A stretch of 64,000 bases of DNA from Narthecium ossifragum (taxonomy: Eukaryota; Streptophyta; Magnoliopsida; Dioscoreales; Nartheciaceae): positions 14,680,062 through 14,744,061 of the forward strand of contig OY986973.1 of NCBI GenBank assembly GCA_963920575.1, in the 5' to 3' direction. Below are positions 11,541-22,780 of the stretch, one piece after another (within the stretch, counting starts at the first letter, position 1; every line of letters starts with the position of its first letter). The position numbers and the translations under genes were made by a program. Below the pieces are notes generated by a model. It did no database searches and had not been told where the DNA came from. It saw only the letters and a list, made by a program, of their open reading frames with translations.

Positions 11541-12606
11541 TTAGGAGTGTTCAAGGGCTGGAATCTCATCCTTGAGATCCCTTCAATCACCACCATCCAT
11601 TCCTCTATCTTTCCGTCTCGGCCATCGATTCCTTCACTCCACCACCCCACCTAACCCTAACCATAGCCACCGCCACGCCGCCGCCATCGCCAGCTATCCA
11701 ACCAGCTCCGGTGACCCCCCATCACCTCCGGTGACCTCGCCGGTAGCCACACACTACCACCTCCATCCCTCTCCCTCTCCCTCTCCCTCACCCTCCTCTC
11801 TAGCTCCCAAGACCACCAGCACCTCCTCCATCGAAGCCGCGGCCACATGTGACAGCTCCCCTCCAGTCCTTCGCCATCTCAACCTCTCCTGAGGTCCCCC
11901 GACGCGGACGACGACCCACCCGCCGTCCCGACCTCAACTCCTAGCCCGACTGCCGCCCGAGCTCATCCATCTCCTCCGGAACCAGTGACTTCGACATCTC
12001 CACCCTTCCCGACACGCTCGACGAAGCCCGACGCCTTCTGACCGCCCTCCTCGCTAGAAGATTCGCCCGAGTTCTTCACCCCACTCGGATCCGGCGTCGC
12101 CTCCGCTCGACCCCGCCGTCTCCGATCTCCCAGGTCCCATCCGATCTCGGATCCGGATACCCGAGGTCCCGCCGGTCCTTCTTCGACCGTCCCCCGGCAG
12201 GATCCGCCGTCATGCTGGGCGCCCCCTTGCTCGTGGTCATCTTCCCCGACGAGCTCCTCTCAATTGAGCTGGTTCAACTAGGTTCAGCCACTGGACTCGA
12301 TCAGGTCCCTCTCTGATCTGATCTGGTCTAATCGAGATTGGTCCAGGACCTCAATTCAGGTCAGCAGGCTTAAGGCCCATTAAGTCTCCAGCCTCTTCTT
12401 CAAGCCTCTTTGGGCCAGCACACTGCTGCCAGTTTAGGTAAGGAGTGGCATCGAGACCCCGAGTGCACCCCCATTGTCCGTCCCGACCCCAACCCAGCCG
12501 TCGACCCAGTACCCAAGCTTACAAGCTAGCGGCACGTAACACATCATCATCGTTCCATGATTCTATCAACATTAAGGAGCTCTCTCCTGGCTCTGTAAGG
12601 CTGTAA

Positions 12607-13093
12607 CAGGGGCGGGCTCAGGATTTGTAGTCCGCCTGAGCTAAGTATATGCTCATATAAAAGAGAAAAACAAAAATTGAAAGAGAATAACAGAAATTAA
12701 AAGAATAAATACCTCGTAGTGGCTTTTTTTAAGAAGAGAAATGAAACTAACAATTATTGGTTTCAAAGAATAAAATGTTCATCGATTGTGATAGGCAAAC
12801 GAGGGTTTAATTGAATCATATGAAAGGGAAGGGTGTTAGGTGTTAAGTAATACGAAGGGGAAGGGTATTACCGTGTTAGCTGTTATTATTTATATTCCTA
12901 ATATTGCAAACATATGGGTTAATAGATAGAGTTTAGAGAGAGAATATTGGTCATGGGTTGGGTTTGGGCTTAGACTAATGGGCTAATTGGGCTAGCCAGA
13001 CTAGTATAGCTGGGTTTTAGGTGGGCTTATTTGTAGCTCTTTTAGATTTTTCTTCTGGGCCACCCAGGCTAGCCGAAGGCTGGGCCCACCCCT
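12607..13093. mobile_element. Short non-autonomous hAT element, TSD GGCTGTAA
   Basis: Left end CAGGGGCGGGCTCAGG; the right-end reverse complement begins AGGGGTGGGCCC. The 8-bp GGCTGTAA lies at 12599-12606 and 13094-13101. The terminal CAGGGG and 8-bp TSD are typical of hAT. At 487 bp with no transposase, it must depend on an enzyme in trans. The flank 13102-13307 is unremarkable. Confidence 0.8.
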
Positions 13094-14107
13094 GGCTGTA
13101 AACATGGGAGGCCGAGCAAATTTTAGCGTCGGCTAGAGGGCAGTCATCCGCACTGTACAGACGCACTCGGGCTACAGTAACGACGTGGGTCGAGTGTAGC
13201 ATCAGATAACATCGCCGTTTGTTAACACCAACCATATCACTAGTGAGGAAGAAGTAGAACTTGGACAAGGCGAAAAGGAGAATATCAGTCGGCTTTCTTG
13301 AGCTCTTCTTCGGCTTAGGGCCGGCCCTAGCTATAGGCAAGTTAGGCAGTTGCCTAGGGCCCCATCTAAAAGAGGGGCCCCCAAAATTAAATACTACCTA
13401 AGAGGGGTTAAGGCCTATACATCAATGAAGCCAAGTTATTTTCATAATAAGAGGGTTCCTTCAACTGCCAAAAAAAAGCTACCATCTAATTACAAAAGTA
13501 TCACCTAGCCACCAAGCTTTTGGGCCCAAAAGAAAACGCTAGCCTTCTAATTACTACAAAAGTAACTGTTAGACCCTAATAAGAGGGTCCCTTCAGCTGC
13601 CAAAAATAGAAAAGTTGTACATGTTTCAAGAATAATTTTTAGAACTTGATATGGACATGTGTTCATAAAATTTGTCATTTAGTAAAAATTTTACTTACTG
13701 TTACTGTGAGAACCCATCCCTCTACTCCTGTGGCTCGTCGTGGGCCACAAGGGCAATTTGGTAAATTGCGCCTTGTCGGCTTGTTTCACACTCGCATGTG
13801 CACACACTGACCATGTTTGTGGTAATGTTTGGCCCATCCCTCTGACCTGGCTCGACGGCGTGGGTCGAGAGCAGCTTTTCTGTTGATTTGGTTCCGCGTC
13901 GAGTACGATCGGGCGATCGTATGGCGATTTGGACCCCAGGGGCATTTTGGTAAATATGCCCTTTGGTGGTCGATTTCACACCCGCGTTGCGCCCACGGCC
14001 TTGGATTGATGTATGTGTTTGATTAGAATCTCTAGGGTGCGTCGGATCGGAAGATCGGAGCTCGATCGGGAAAGATCGAATCGGACGGCTGAGATCGATC
14101 CGGATTT

Positions 14108-14118
14108 CTATATAAGCC
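14108..14118 (+). promoter_or_regulatory. LTR TATA box
   Basis: CTATATAAGCC, followed by a CT-rich leader (TCTCTCTTTCCCTCTC). It belongs to the group-A part of the composite LTR. Confidence 0.6.
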
Positions 14119-14639
14119 CTGTCCCTTTCTCTCTCTTTCCCTCTCTTCTCCTGTCGTTTTCTTTCTCTCTCTCTCTCCTTCGGCTGAGCTAGGGCTTGGA
14201 GAAACGGGCTTCGAAGCGCGGATCTTAGCGGTTTGACTGGTTCGACGCGTGGAGGAGCTGCCCTACTTGCTCAAGTAGGTGTTTCTACCTCGATCTCGTG
14301 ATCGGGTTCTCCTAGGATAGATTTAATGCCTTTTCGCTGTAGGTATACTTGTTAGAATGTTATGTAGCTCATTGTACATGTATCGTGGATGATTTGAAGT
14401 ATTCCTATCTTGCGATTTCCGTATTCTAACGGTTGGTTTCCGTATTATCGTCGTTTCGTCGGTTTTCGCCCGTTTTGACCTAGATAGGAGATTTAACCAT
14501 CAAAAATGTGATTTCTTCATACCATTGGCTTCCCCATCGTTAATTACACATGTTTGCAAAGTTTCATCAACTTCTAACATGATTTGATCCTTGAAATCCA
14601 AGAAATTGGATTCCCGGCACTGTTCTGATGAATTGTGCC

Positions 14640-14990
14640 TAAGGCTCGACGGTGAATCAGTGCATCGACCGTCAAGCGTTGATACGCTCTTTCTGGGCCT
14701 GGCGGTCGACCGTCGCATCGACCGTCAGGCTCTGTGTGGTTTTTAATTTCCCAGGGTCGATGCATGGATCGACCGCGGGATCCTTCCTTTTTCCGATTTT
14801 GCCTCACGGTCAACCGTCGAATCGACCGTCAGGCTCTGTTTGGTTTTGGGCTTCCCAGGGTCGATGGGTGAATCGACTGTCGCCCTTAGGGTTTTCTTCG
14901 TTTTGGTCTCACGGTCAACCGTTGCATCGACCGTGACATCGACCGTGACCTCACGGTCGACGGTCGCATTGACCATGGGCCCTTGAGCAG
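14640..14990. repeat. 12-bp GGTCGAY minisatellite
   Basis: Third copy of the LTR-A array, here in LTR-sense orientation, with units such as CGGTCGACCGT and CATCGACCGTGA. Confidence 0.8.
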
Positions 14991-16525
14991 TGTTTTCTGG
15001 CTTTTCTTGAATGGCTTTCAATTGTGATTGATACTTAAACATGTTGGAAGTTTTGTATGTTGTTTTCATGAAGTTTTCAAGGGATTTCTAATGAGATTAA
15101 AGATTGAATCGCGTGTATACCCCTTTTGAGTGAACTGATGGTTTGGCTTGCATTTAAATACATGTTTGGTTGGTATTTCAGTGCTTAGTTGATTGCTTAA
15201 CCATTAGCTAGCTATGAGTGCTAGTTAATGTGGAATTGTGGAACCTTAGCCTCTTGTCGGCAGATGCCGAGGGCTATTGTATATCTGTTGAACCTATAAT
15301 TGATGTTGTGGCATATAGAGACATATAGGGTAGATGTTTGAATAGGTTCACGCATTTGTGTGCATTAGAGGCATACGAGGTTAGGCGGGCGATGGTTTGG
15401 TCGCCGATCCGAGGCTCTCGGATAGCTCGGATCTAGCCTTAGGACCGTGACTGGGTAGTCAAGATTAGGGTGTGATTGTGTAATCGAATCTCATGTATTG
15501 AAGATTTGTGATAGTTGACTCTAATCAGTGTTTGAGGTTTAGAGGTCGTGTTCTCTTCCAAAGCCAAGTGCTAAGGATGGATGTCGATGCGTTCCCGACG
15601 TGGTTCCCCAAGGCTTGGTATTCCAGCTTGGGTAAGGGTGATCCTGCATGTTACTGTTCCTTGGCCTCCTGGTAACTTGTTCAGGAGAGAGGTTTCATGA
15701 CAGGAGCCCTTGGGACATTGACAAGGTTGTGGGACCCGTGGCATCCGTTAGACTTGAGCGGGAAGGCAACACTGTTGTTGTTTTCCTCCTTTCAGTGTGC
15801 CGTAGAGTAGAACCCTACAGAGCTTATCGCTCACTCCTACCCGGGCTGCGTTTGCAGGTGCAGACGGCAGTTTTTCTTCTGTGGAGCCGGCGGGATCGGC
15901 CTTTGGTGGCGCGAGTACGTCCAGAGGTGCTTGAGGTTACTGGAGGATCGATTGTTGTACTTTTGATATTTTGTATATTGTAACAACTTTGAGGAATTTT
16001 GGATTATTGTATGAATCTGTCCCTTGGAGGATTTTTATTATAGAATCTTGTATCCGTACAACTCGCGGTTTATTTATGAATTGAATATCTGTTTCACCTC
16101 TGGAATATAAATTGTTTAAATTATCCGTCTTTTTCGCTTGTATCGCGCAAATTGGAGATGAATAGTGATAGGAACCCTCACGCCCCGTCCTGGATGGGTT
16201 TTCTAGGTCGGCGTGTGACAGGGCCGGTGTTTGGTGACGTGGCGGCGTCTGGCGGTACTTGAGGAGCGGCGATCTATGTTTTTACCTTTTGTTATAGATA
16301 GTCTCCTACGGGAGTGATAAATGTATAATTTCCCTGTTTTGAGGACATGTATCTATTCTAGTTCAGTCTTTGAGTTTGTAATATTTTTAAAATACAAGAT
16401 GATTGTGAATTGTTAGGGTAACCACTACGATTAGAGGGAAACCTCACCAAAATTTCCGCAGTAAGTTAGGTTCCGGTTCGCGTCGCCCGGCCCGGTTGGG
16501 CCTACGTGGGTCGGGGCGCGACAAC

Positions 16526-16543
16526 TTGGTATCAGAACATAGG
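16526..16543 (+). other. Primer-binding site of E1 (initiator tRNA-Met)
   Basis: TTGGTATCAGAACATAGG starts two bases after the LTR end. TGGTATCAGA is complementary to the 3' end of plant initiator tRNA-Met. E2 and E3 have TGGTATCAGAGCAT and TGGTATCAGAGCATAG at the same place. Confidence 0.85.
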
Positions 16544-16726
16544 CTATAGATCCCAGGGTGTTAGGATCAGGTTCGGTTGAGGTTGAGCGTGGAATGGGTT
16601 AGTTCTATGTCTAGAACATCTGTGCATGCTCTCCTTGTGATGTGTTATGTCTTCCGCTTTATTGTTGTGTTGTTTGTTTTGCCGTTCTGACAAGTGAATG
16701 CTCGTTTGTCGTTGGTGATTGCGCAG

Positions 16727-17683
16727 ATGTCGGGAGCTCGAGGCCGACCTTTGGTTGTTGGTCGGGGTGGGGCACGACTTGATCGACCCGCCCGACCAGA
16801 CAGGGAAACACCTGTCATGGAGGTCAAAGCTAGACGGACTGAGCCATCACCAGCGATGGTTTCGGTCGCACGGGAGGAGGCCCTTCTCGCCGAGGAGGAG
16901 GGGGTTCTCGCTCCGGTCGACGCGCGGACCGCTGCGGCGGTCTTGTTGGACCTTCTGCAGCTGGACCCGTCTAGGTTCAGTGGTGGGTCAGCAGGTCCAG
17001 TGGCCAGGGCACGTCAGTTTGGGCAGGGGCTTCGATCAGAGATCAGACGACGGACCAGTTCTTACCGCTTCCAGGCGTACTCAGCAGTTCTGTACTGCGC
17101 CTTGGCAGTAGGGGCACAGTTGCGGGACGAGAGGTGCCGGGCAGTTTCACCTGTATCCTCTACCAGTGCGCCGCAGAGACCCCAGTTCAGAGGGGGATTC
17201 AGCAGAGGCCAGCGGCGGCGTCAGCGGCACTTCAGGCATCAGTTGCCGAGTTCAGCAGGCCAGTTTCTCCAAACGGCCGGGCCGTTCGGGCAGGCTTCGT
17301 CATGGGGAGGCCATGGTCAGCAGCCTGGCGCGTCAGTCACGTGCTTCCAGTGCTCGCAGCTGGGGCACTACCGTAGAGACTGTTGCTTGCGAGGAGCGCG
17401 GGGCGCTGTGCCGCAGGGCAGTAGAGGCGGAGGGCCCTGTGCTTGGCAGGGGAGCAGTGGTGGGCGCAGGTCAGCGGCTGGACCGACCTACTCCAGGGGT
17501 GGAGGCAGCCAGCGAGGTCGTGTGGTTACTCTCCCAGTGCACGAGCAGCAGGACACCGTACAGCAGTACCAGCAGCCGCAGCAATACCAGCAGCCGCAGC
17601 AGTACCAGCAGCCGCAGCAGTATCAGCAGGCAGCGACAGAGCCATCCTTCGTCAGAGGTATCTTTCAGCTTTCTAGTCCTTAG
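16727..17683 (+). pseudogene. E1 gag with core deletion
   Basis: The frame begins with the Tekay Gag start MSGARGRP. It includes the Arg-rich segment RPARPDRETP, the C-terminal gag region and one CCHC zinc knuckle, CFQCSQLGHYRRDC, followed by Gly-rich and Gln/Pro/Tyr-rich linkers. Compared with E3, about 110 residues of the capsid-like core are missing, between FSG and GPVARARQF. The frame continues across that gap. It ends in tandem TAG codons just before the protease because of a one-base change. Gag would normally form the particle and bind RNA; this one could not do so normally. Confidence 0.88.
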
Positions 17684-17688
17684 TAGAT

Positions 17689-18189
17689 ATGCTGATAGAT
17701 TCTGGGGCTCCTCTTTCCTATGTTGCTAGCATCTGTGTGGCATCGCTAGGATTAGAGACGAGTTGGCTAGAGGTGGCACAGTTAGCAGACTCACCGATCG
17801 GCGGAGCGGTCAGAGTGGACCGGGTCTGCCGATCTTGTTCCTTGGAGGTTGGAGGCCTCCGTGTCTGTCTAGACCTACGGGTACTAGACATGACAGGCTT
17901 CGATGTGATACTCTGTATGGACTGGTTGGCAGCATACCGGGTCGTCATCGACTGTGGTCGCCGGAGGGTGGTCGCTTGGACACCCGACGTGTTTCCCGCC
18001 GGTTTCTTTGCTTGTGGTGTTGGGAGGCGTGGCAGTGAGCTCTCAGCCTTGTTGGCCAGCCTGTCCCTGCCCGGTTCTGAGGGAGTGCAGCAGAGCAGTT
18101 TCCCCAGGATCGACGACGTGTTTCCCGAGGTGTTGCCTGGGCATCCACCGCCCAGAGAGGTCGATCGGTCGATTTTGATATCGACCTAG
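17689..18189 (+). pseudogene. E1 aspartic protease region
   Basis: Contains the retroviral-type active-site motif LIDSGA near its start and the downstream hydrophobic segment GFDVILCMDWL. It lies in a different frame from gag. Compared with E3, it lacks a segment after AWTPD, and a short insertion near 18165 shifts it out of frame with the RT. In an intact element this protease cleaves the Gag-Pol polyprotein. Confidence 0.85.
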
Positions 18190-18227
18190 TACCATGTACC
18201 GCACCGATCTCTCTCCCAGCTTTCAGG

Positions 18228-19068
18228 ATGGCACCAGTAGAGCAGAGTGAGTTGAGGACCCAGCTAGACGAGCTGACCAGCAGAGGCTTCATCCGTCCTA
18301 GCATGTCTCCCTGGGGGGCGCCAGTGTTGTTCGCAAAGAAGAAGGATGGTACCCTTCGACTTTGCATAGACTACAGGCGGCTCAACCGAGTGACAGTGAA
18401 GAACAGGTATCCGATGCCGCGGATCGACGACTTGTTTGACCAGCTGAGAGGATCTCCGGTGTTCTCGAAGATCGACCTCCGCACCGGCTACCACCAATTG
18501 AGGGTTCGGGATTGCGACATCCCGAAGACGGCATTGCGGATTCGGTACGGTCTGTACGAGCTCGTGGTGATGCCGTTTGGGCTGACGAACGCACCAGCAG
18601 CGTTCATGGATCTCATGCAGAGGATCTTTCGGCCTTTCCTAGACGAGTTCGTGGTGGTGTTCGTCGACGACATTCTCATCTACTCCCGGTCAGAGGCGGA
18701 GCACGAGCGACACTTGGCGACAGTGTTGCAGCTACTTCGGTCGGGAGCATCGGCTTTATGCCAAGGCTTCCAAGTGCGAGTTCTGGCTTGCACAGGTGGG
18801 GTTCCTTGGACACGTGGTGTCGGTAGAAGGGATCTCAGTCGACCCCGCCAAGGTCGAGGCAGTGGTACAGTGGCAGAGACCGAGGACAGTGTTCGAGGTC
18901 CGCAGTTTCCTGGGCTTGGCGGGGTACTACAGGCGGTTCGTTCGGGACTTCTCCAGAGTCGCCGGGCCGTTGACCAGACTGACACAGAAGGCCGTCCCGT
19001 TCGTGTGGGATGATGGTTGTGAGCGAGCCTTCGTGGAGTTGAGGACTAGGTTGACTAGTGCACCGTAG
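18228..19068 (+). pseudogene. E1 reverse transcriptase
   Basis: Fingers and palm motifs are visible: [39 protein letters not shown] and the catalytic [16 protein letters not shown] frameshift near 18740 moves the thumb and connection region ([36 protein letters not shown]) into another frame, and a TAG lies at 19066-19068. All RT motifs survive as sequence, but one continuous protein cannot be made. Confidence 0.9.
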
Positions 19069-19758
19069 CTGATCGTCCCCGAGCGAGGCGTTGGGTACAG
19101 TGTCTACTGCGACGCCAGCGGTGAGGGTTTGGGGTGTGTCCTCATGCAGGAGGGCCACGCGGTTTCCTATGGTTCTCGCCAGCTGAAGAACCATGAGAGG
19201 AACTACCCGACCCATGACCTGGAGCTAGCAGCGGTGGTCTTCGCCCTGAAGACCTGGCGTCACTACCTCTATGGCGAGAAGTTTTCTGTCTTCTCGGACC
19301 AAAAGAGTTTGAGGCACGTTTTCACTCAAAGTGACCTCAACCTGAGGCAGCGACGCTGGATGGAGCTACTGGAGGACTACGACTTCGAGTTGCGTTACCA
19401 TCGTGATAAGGCAAACGTCGTAGCAGACGCGCTGAGCAGACAGGTGAGAGGCACCAGAGCAGCAGTTGCAGGGTTGTCAGCGCGGCAGTGGCAGGCTCTA
19501 GAGACGGCGGGCCAGTTGGGGCTCGAGTTTGAGGATCGGGGATCCAGCAGCTTCCTCTACGCAGTGCAGAGTATGTCAGCAGTTCTAGGCAGAGTGCTAG
19601 AGGCACAACACAGTGACCCAGAGCTCGAGGAGTTACGTACAGCAGCGGGCACAGAGGGCTCGGACGGAGACTGGACAGTATCGCCAGACGGAGGGCTACG
19701 GTTCCGAGGCAGAGTGGCAGTTCTAGCAGATCCGGTTCTTCGAGACGACGTCCTATGA
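19069..19758 (+). pseudogene. E1 RNase H and connection region
   Basis: Contains [16 protein letters not shown], the [10 protein letters not shown] helix, [11 protein letters not shown] and the end motif of RNase H (here [15 protein letters not shown]). A TGA ends the frame at 19756-19758, where an Arg codon is expected. RNase H normally removes the RNA strand during reverse transcription. Confidence 0.88.
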
Positions 19759-21039
19759 GAGTTCCACCTCTCTCGTTTTGTAGTTCATCCCGGCAGCACC
19801 AAGATATACCAGGATCTTCGGCGACAGTTCTAATGGCGCGGGATGAAGAGGGCAGTGACGGAGTTCGTATCGCGCTGCCTTACCTGTCGGAAGGTCAAGG
19901 CAGAGCACCAGCGGACTCCTGGGTTACTTCAGCCGCTTCCACTAGCTGAGTGGAAGTGGGAGCACATCACGATGGACTTCATGACCGGGCTACCGAGATC
20001 TCCTAGGGGGAATGACGCGATTTGGGTCATCGTTGATCGATTGACCAAATCGGCGCACTTCCTGCCTATGCGGACGACAGACTCGACTGACAGGTTGGGC
20101 GGTTTGTACGTCCGAGAGGTAGTCAGACTACACGGGGTTCTAGTTTCTATCGTGTCAGACCGTGACCCCAGGTTCACCAGCAGGTTCTGGCGGGACTTCC
20201 AGGAGGCAGATGGCACACTCCTTACCTTCAGTACGGCGTTTCATCCGCAGACAGACGGGCAGTCAGGGCGGACGATCCAGATCTTGGAGGACATGCTGAG
20301 AGCATGTGTCCTCGACGCAGGAGGCCGCTTGGAGGAGCACGTTCCCTTGGTAGAGTTCGCCTACAACAACAGCTACCAGTCCAGTATTGGAGTAGCAGCT
20401 TTCGAGTCGTTGTACGGTAGGCCGTGTCGTTCCCCAGTGTGCTGGACAGAGATTGGAGAGGCTTCACTCACCGGTCCAGACATCGTCAGGAGGTCGTCAG
20501 AGAGGTTAGCGCAGATCAGGCAGAGGCTTCTGACGGCTCAGAGCTGGCAGAAGAGCTATGCAGACCAGAGGCGACGACCGCTTGAGTTCGCAGTTGGCGA
20601 TAGTGTGTTCTTGCGAGCTGCACCGTACAGGGGTTTTGTCAGGTTTGGAAGCGGGGGCAAGTTGGCTCCGAGGTTCGTCGGGCCGTTTGAGATCCTAGAG
20701 AGGGTCGGCGAGGTAGCCTACCGCTTGGACCTTCCTCAGCACATGTCTGCTGTGCACCCGACCTTTCACATGTCGATGCTAAGGAAGTACCACCCCAACC
20801 CATCGCATGTCATCAGAGTGGATGACATCGAGCTCGAGTCAGACGTGACATTCGTTGAGCAGCCTGTTCGAGTACTTGACCGAAGGGATCAGGTCATGCG
20901 GGGCAAGACAATTCCCTTGGTCAAGGTACTGTGGAGGCACAGAGGCGTCGAGGAGATGACCTGGGAGCGCGAGGCGCGCATGTGGCAAGAGTATCTGCAC
21001 TTGTTCCCTTCTCGAGGTAACTTTTGTCATGTCTTCTAG
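19759..21039 (+). pseudogene. E1 integrase with C-terminal chromodomain
   Basis: An HHCC-like zinc finger (H and H near 19760-19800, then CLTCRKVKAEH) is followed by the catalytic core with ITMDF and IVSDRDPRF carrying the two Asp residues. At the expected Glu of the DDE triad the sequence reads TDGQSGRTIQ, so the Glu is replaced by Gly. A TAA lies near 19831. The C-terminus carries VLDRRDQVMRGKTIPLVKV and TWEREARM, the pattern of Tekay/Del chromodomains, which are thought to guide integration to certain chromatin. This is the only integrase C-terminus and chromodomain in the window that is nearly complete. Confidence 0.92.
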
Positions 21040-21319
21040 TGTAGCTATTTCTTTTGTTTCCGAGCCCTACCTTTATCGAATCTCGAGACGAGATTTCCCT
21101 TAAGGGTATTAGGATGTGAGGACCCGTCCCTCTACTCCTGTGGCTCGTCGTGGGCCGTAAGGGCAATTTCGTAAATTGCGCCTTGTCGGCATGTTTCACA
21201 CTCGCGTGTGCACACACTGACCATGTTTGTCGTAATGTTTGGCTAGAATGGTTAGTGGGACCCGGGATCGAAAGATCCGGGCTTGGGCTTAAATTTTAGC
21301 CCAAGTACAGCTTCCTGTG

Positions 21320-21510
21320 AAAGACGGATCGATCCTTCCTTGCTAGATGGATCGATCGGTCAATGCCAGGAACGCGGATCGTTGAAAAAGATCGATCGCT
21401 CTCTTGGGATGGATCGATCGTTCTCTTGGACGGATCGATCGGTCTCTTAGGATGGATCGATCGTTCTCTTGGACGGATCGATCGGTCTCCTTCGACGGAT
21501 CGATCCTGCT
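21320..21510. repeat. GATCGATC palindrome array upstream of the LTR TATA box
   Basis: Seven or more copies of GGATCGATCS spaced by about 24-25 bp, for example GGATGGATCGATCGTTCTC and GGACGGATCGATCGGTCTC. A looser second cluster lies at 21890-22200. The same clusters are found in reverse in E3's LTR (57680-57990 and 58350-58460). Confidence 0.8.
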
Positions 21511-21526
21511 TAGTCGGTTCGTTTGC

Positions 21527-21534
21527 CTATAAAG
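21527..21534 (+). promoter_or_regulatory. LTR-C TATA box
   Basis: CTATAAAG lies just after the palindrome array. It is conserved in E3's LTR as TTTATAG (58331-58337) on the opposite strand. Confidence 0.55.
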
Positions 21535-22780
21535 CAGACATAACCTTCTTCCTTGAATCTCTTTGGAAATCCGAATTCTTGGCTGAGTTTTTCTCTGTAT
21601 TTCGAAGAGGTTGCGGATGATCCAAGGTCTAGCAGCTAGGATTGAAGTTGCTATTGCTTAGGTAGGGATCCTACCTACATTTATTCCGGGTTTTTGGCGG
21701 TTTTCCGGTTGTGTGTGTTTCCTTTGATTAGATCTTGTTGTATATATGTTAGATTGTAGTTTTTCCACTGGTTTTGGATTCGTGATCTTTCGTACTACTA
21801 GATCCCAGGTTTTGGTGGGATTTGGTGGAGTTTTTCGACGGTATTTCTCGCCGGAGGGATGCCGGAGAACCCAACGCGATTGATCCGTCTGTGAGACGGA
21901 TCGATCCTTCTTCGTTGGTCATGCTGAACCTGAGCAGGATCGATCGGTCTCGGGTGTGGACGATCGATCCCAATGCTTTGGATATCATGGATTTTTTCCC
22001 CGCCAGGAGTAGGATTGATCTTTCCTTGGGGGAAGGATCGATCCTCCTTGGCACGACAGTGAGGATGTTCCCTATCGCGAGTCGGATCGATCGTCCTGGG
22101 AGGACGGATCGATCGGACTCTGAACGATATGGAGAGTTTGCTCTCTGCCATTAGAGGGATCGATCCTTCCCTTGGGAAGGGATTGATCCGTCTACGGTAG
22201 AGAGAGAGAATTTGTCTGGTTTTGCCCGCGGGGCTTTGCATGTACCGTTTTCTTTACTGTCTTATACTTGGTACATATGTTTAAACATGTTAGCCCTATA
22301 ATAGGGCAGTGGTGAACCGAGGGAGTGATGACTCCCGGGATGTTTAGAATAACGGGAGAGTAGCCCTACAGCTTTCCTTAGCCTCGCATGCCGGCGTGTG
22401 CCGAGGGCTTTATCTGTAATATATGTGAGCTGTTGTTTGCGGGGCTGCTTCCCGGTGCAGGAGTTGTGGTGGACTGCTGGCAGTTGATGGTAGTACCACT
22501 ACAATAGTCCCTAGACCTTATTTATCTGTTCACCACCCCAGGCCGGCAGGGTGCCGTGCCCAGACCTTGTTATTCATATCATCACATATTGTTACATGCT
22601 TACATGTTTATTCCTGTGCATGTTCATCGCATGCATTGTGTTGCGCATTAGTTGCATATATGTAGGGTGTTGCCGATCCGGGGTTTTCGGGTAGCCCGGA
22701 TCTAGCTCTAGGACCGTTGCGGGTAGTTTGGTCCAGGACTCGATTTGTAGTATTCAGTCGATTTCGATGATAGGGTTAGG

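Larger units (their letters stand above)
9754..12555 (+). repeat. Probable 3' LTR remnant broken up by MITEs and a Harbinger element
   Basis: Begins TGATATCAGGACCC after the polypurine tract and carries TCTATATAAAGGC (about 9869-9881), a likely TATA box. It is interrupted from about 9996 to 11540 by DNA transposons and seems to resume at about 11544-12555, perhaps ending near ACACATCA. The right end is a guess because no second LTR copy exists here. The stretch 11544-12555 is GC- and pyrimidine-rich, includes a CCCTCT microsatellite (about 11766-11792) and has no credible gene. Confidence 0.35.
13705..16523 (+). repeat. Composite 5' LTR of E1 (group C ends, group A middle)
   Basis: 13705-13836 matches the start of the group-C 3' LTR at 21115. 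13837-16220 matches group A (compare 1-1660 and 2613-5145), including its end CGGCGTGTGACA at 16220. 16221-16523 returns to group C and ends GGGGCGCGACA. Group A lacks only its first few bases at the left join. The 1.5-2 kb group-C middle is absent. A minisatellite like that at 717-1085 lies at 14640-14990. Confidence 0.85.
21115..22780 (+). repeat. E1 3' LTR, left part (group C)
   Basis: Starts TGTGAGGACCCGTCCC after a tract ending AAGGGTATTAGGA. The GGT palindrome is at 21160-21180. GATCGATC arrays lie at about 21320-21510 and 21890-22200, and a TATA box CTATAAAG at 21527-21534. It stops inside the group-C sequence at TAGGGTTAG and runs into the reverse-oriented group-D LTR of E2. The remaining end of the same LTR is at 29750-29923. 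About 550 bp of LTR between these parts is missing. Confidence 0.9.

Noticed and set aside
11572..11892. 106-codon frame rich in Pro and Ser
   Set aside because: Driven by CCCTCT microsatellite and pyrimidine bias; no domain and no relative in the window.
13017..13340. 107-codon minus-strand frame near the hAT border
   Set aside because: It crosses the hAT terminal repeat and the short hAT's TSD, so it cannot be a native gene.
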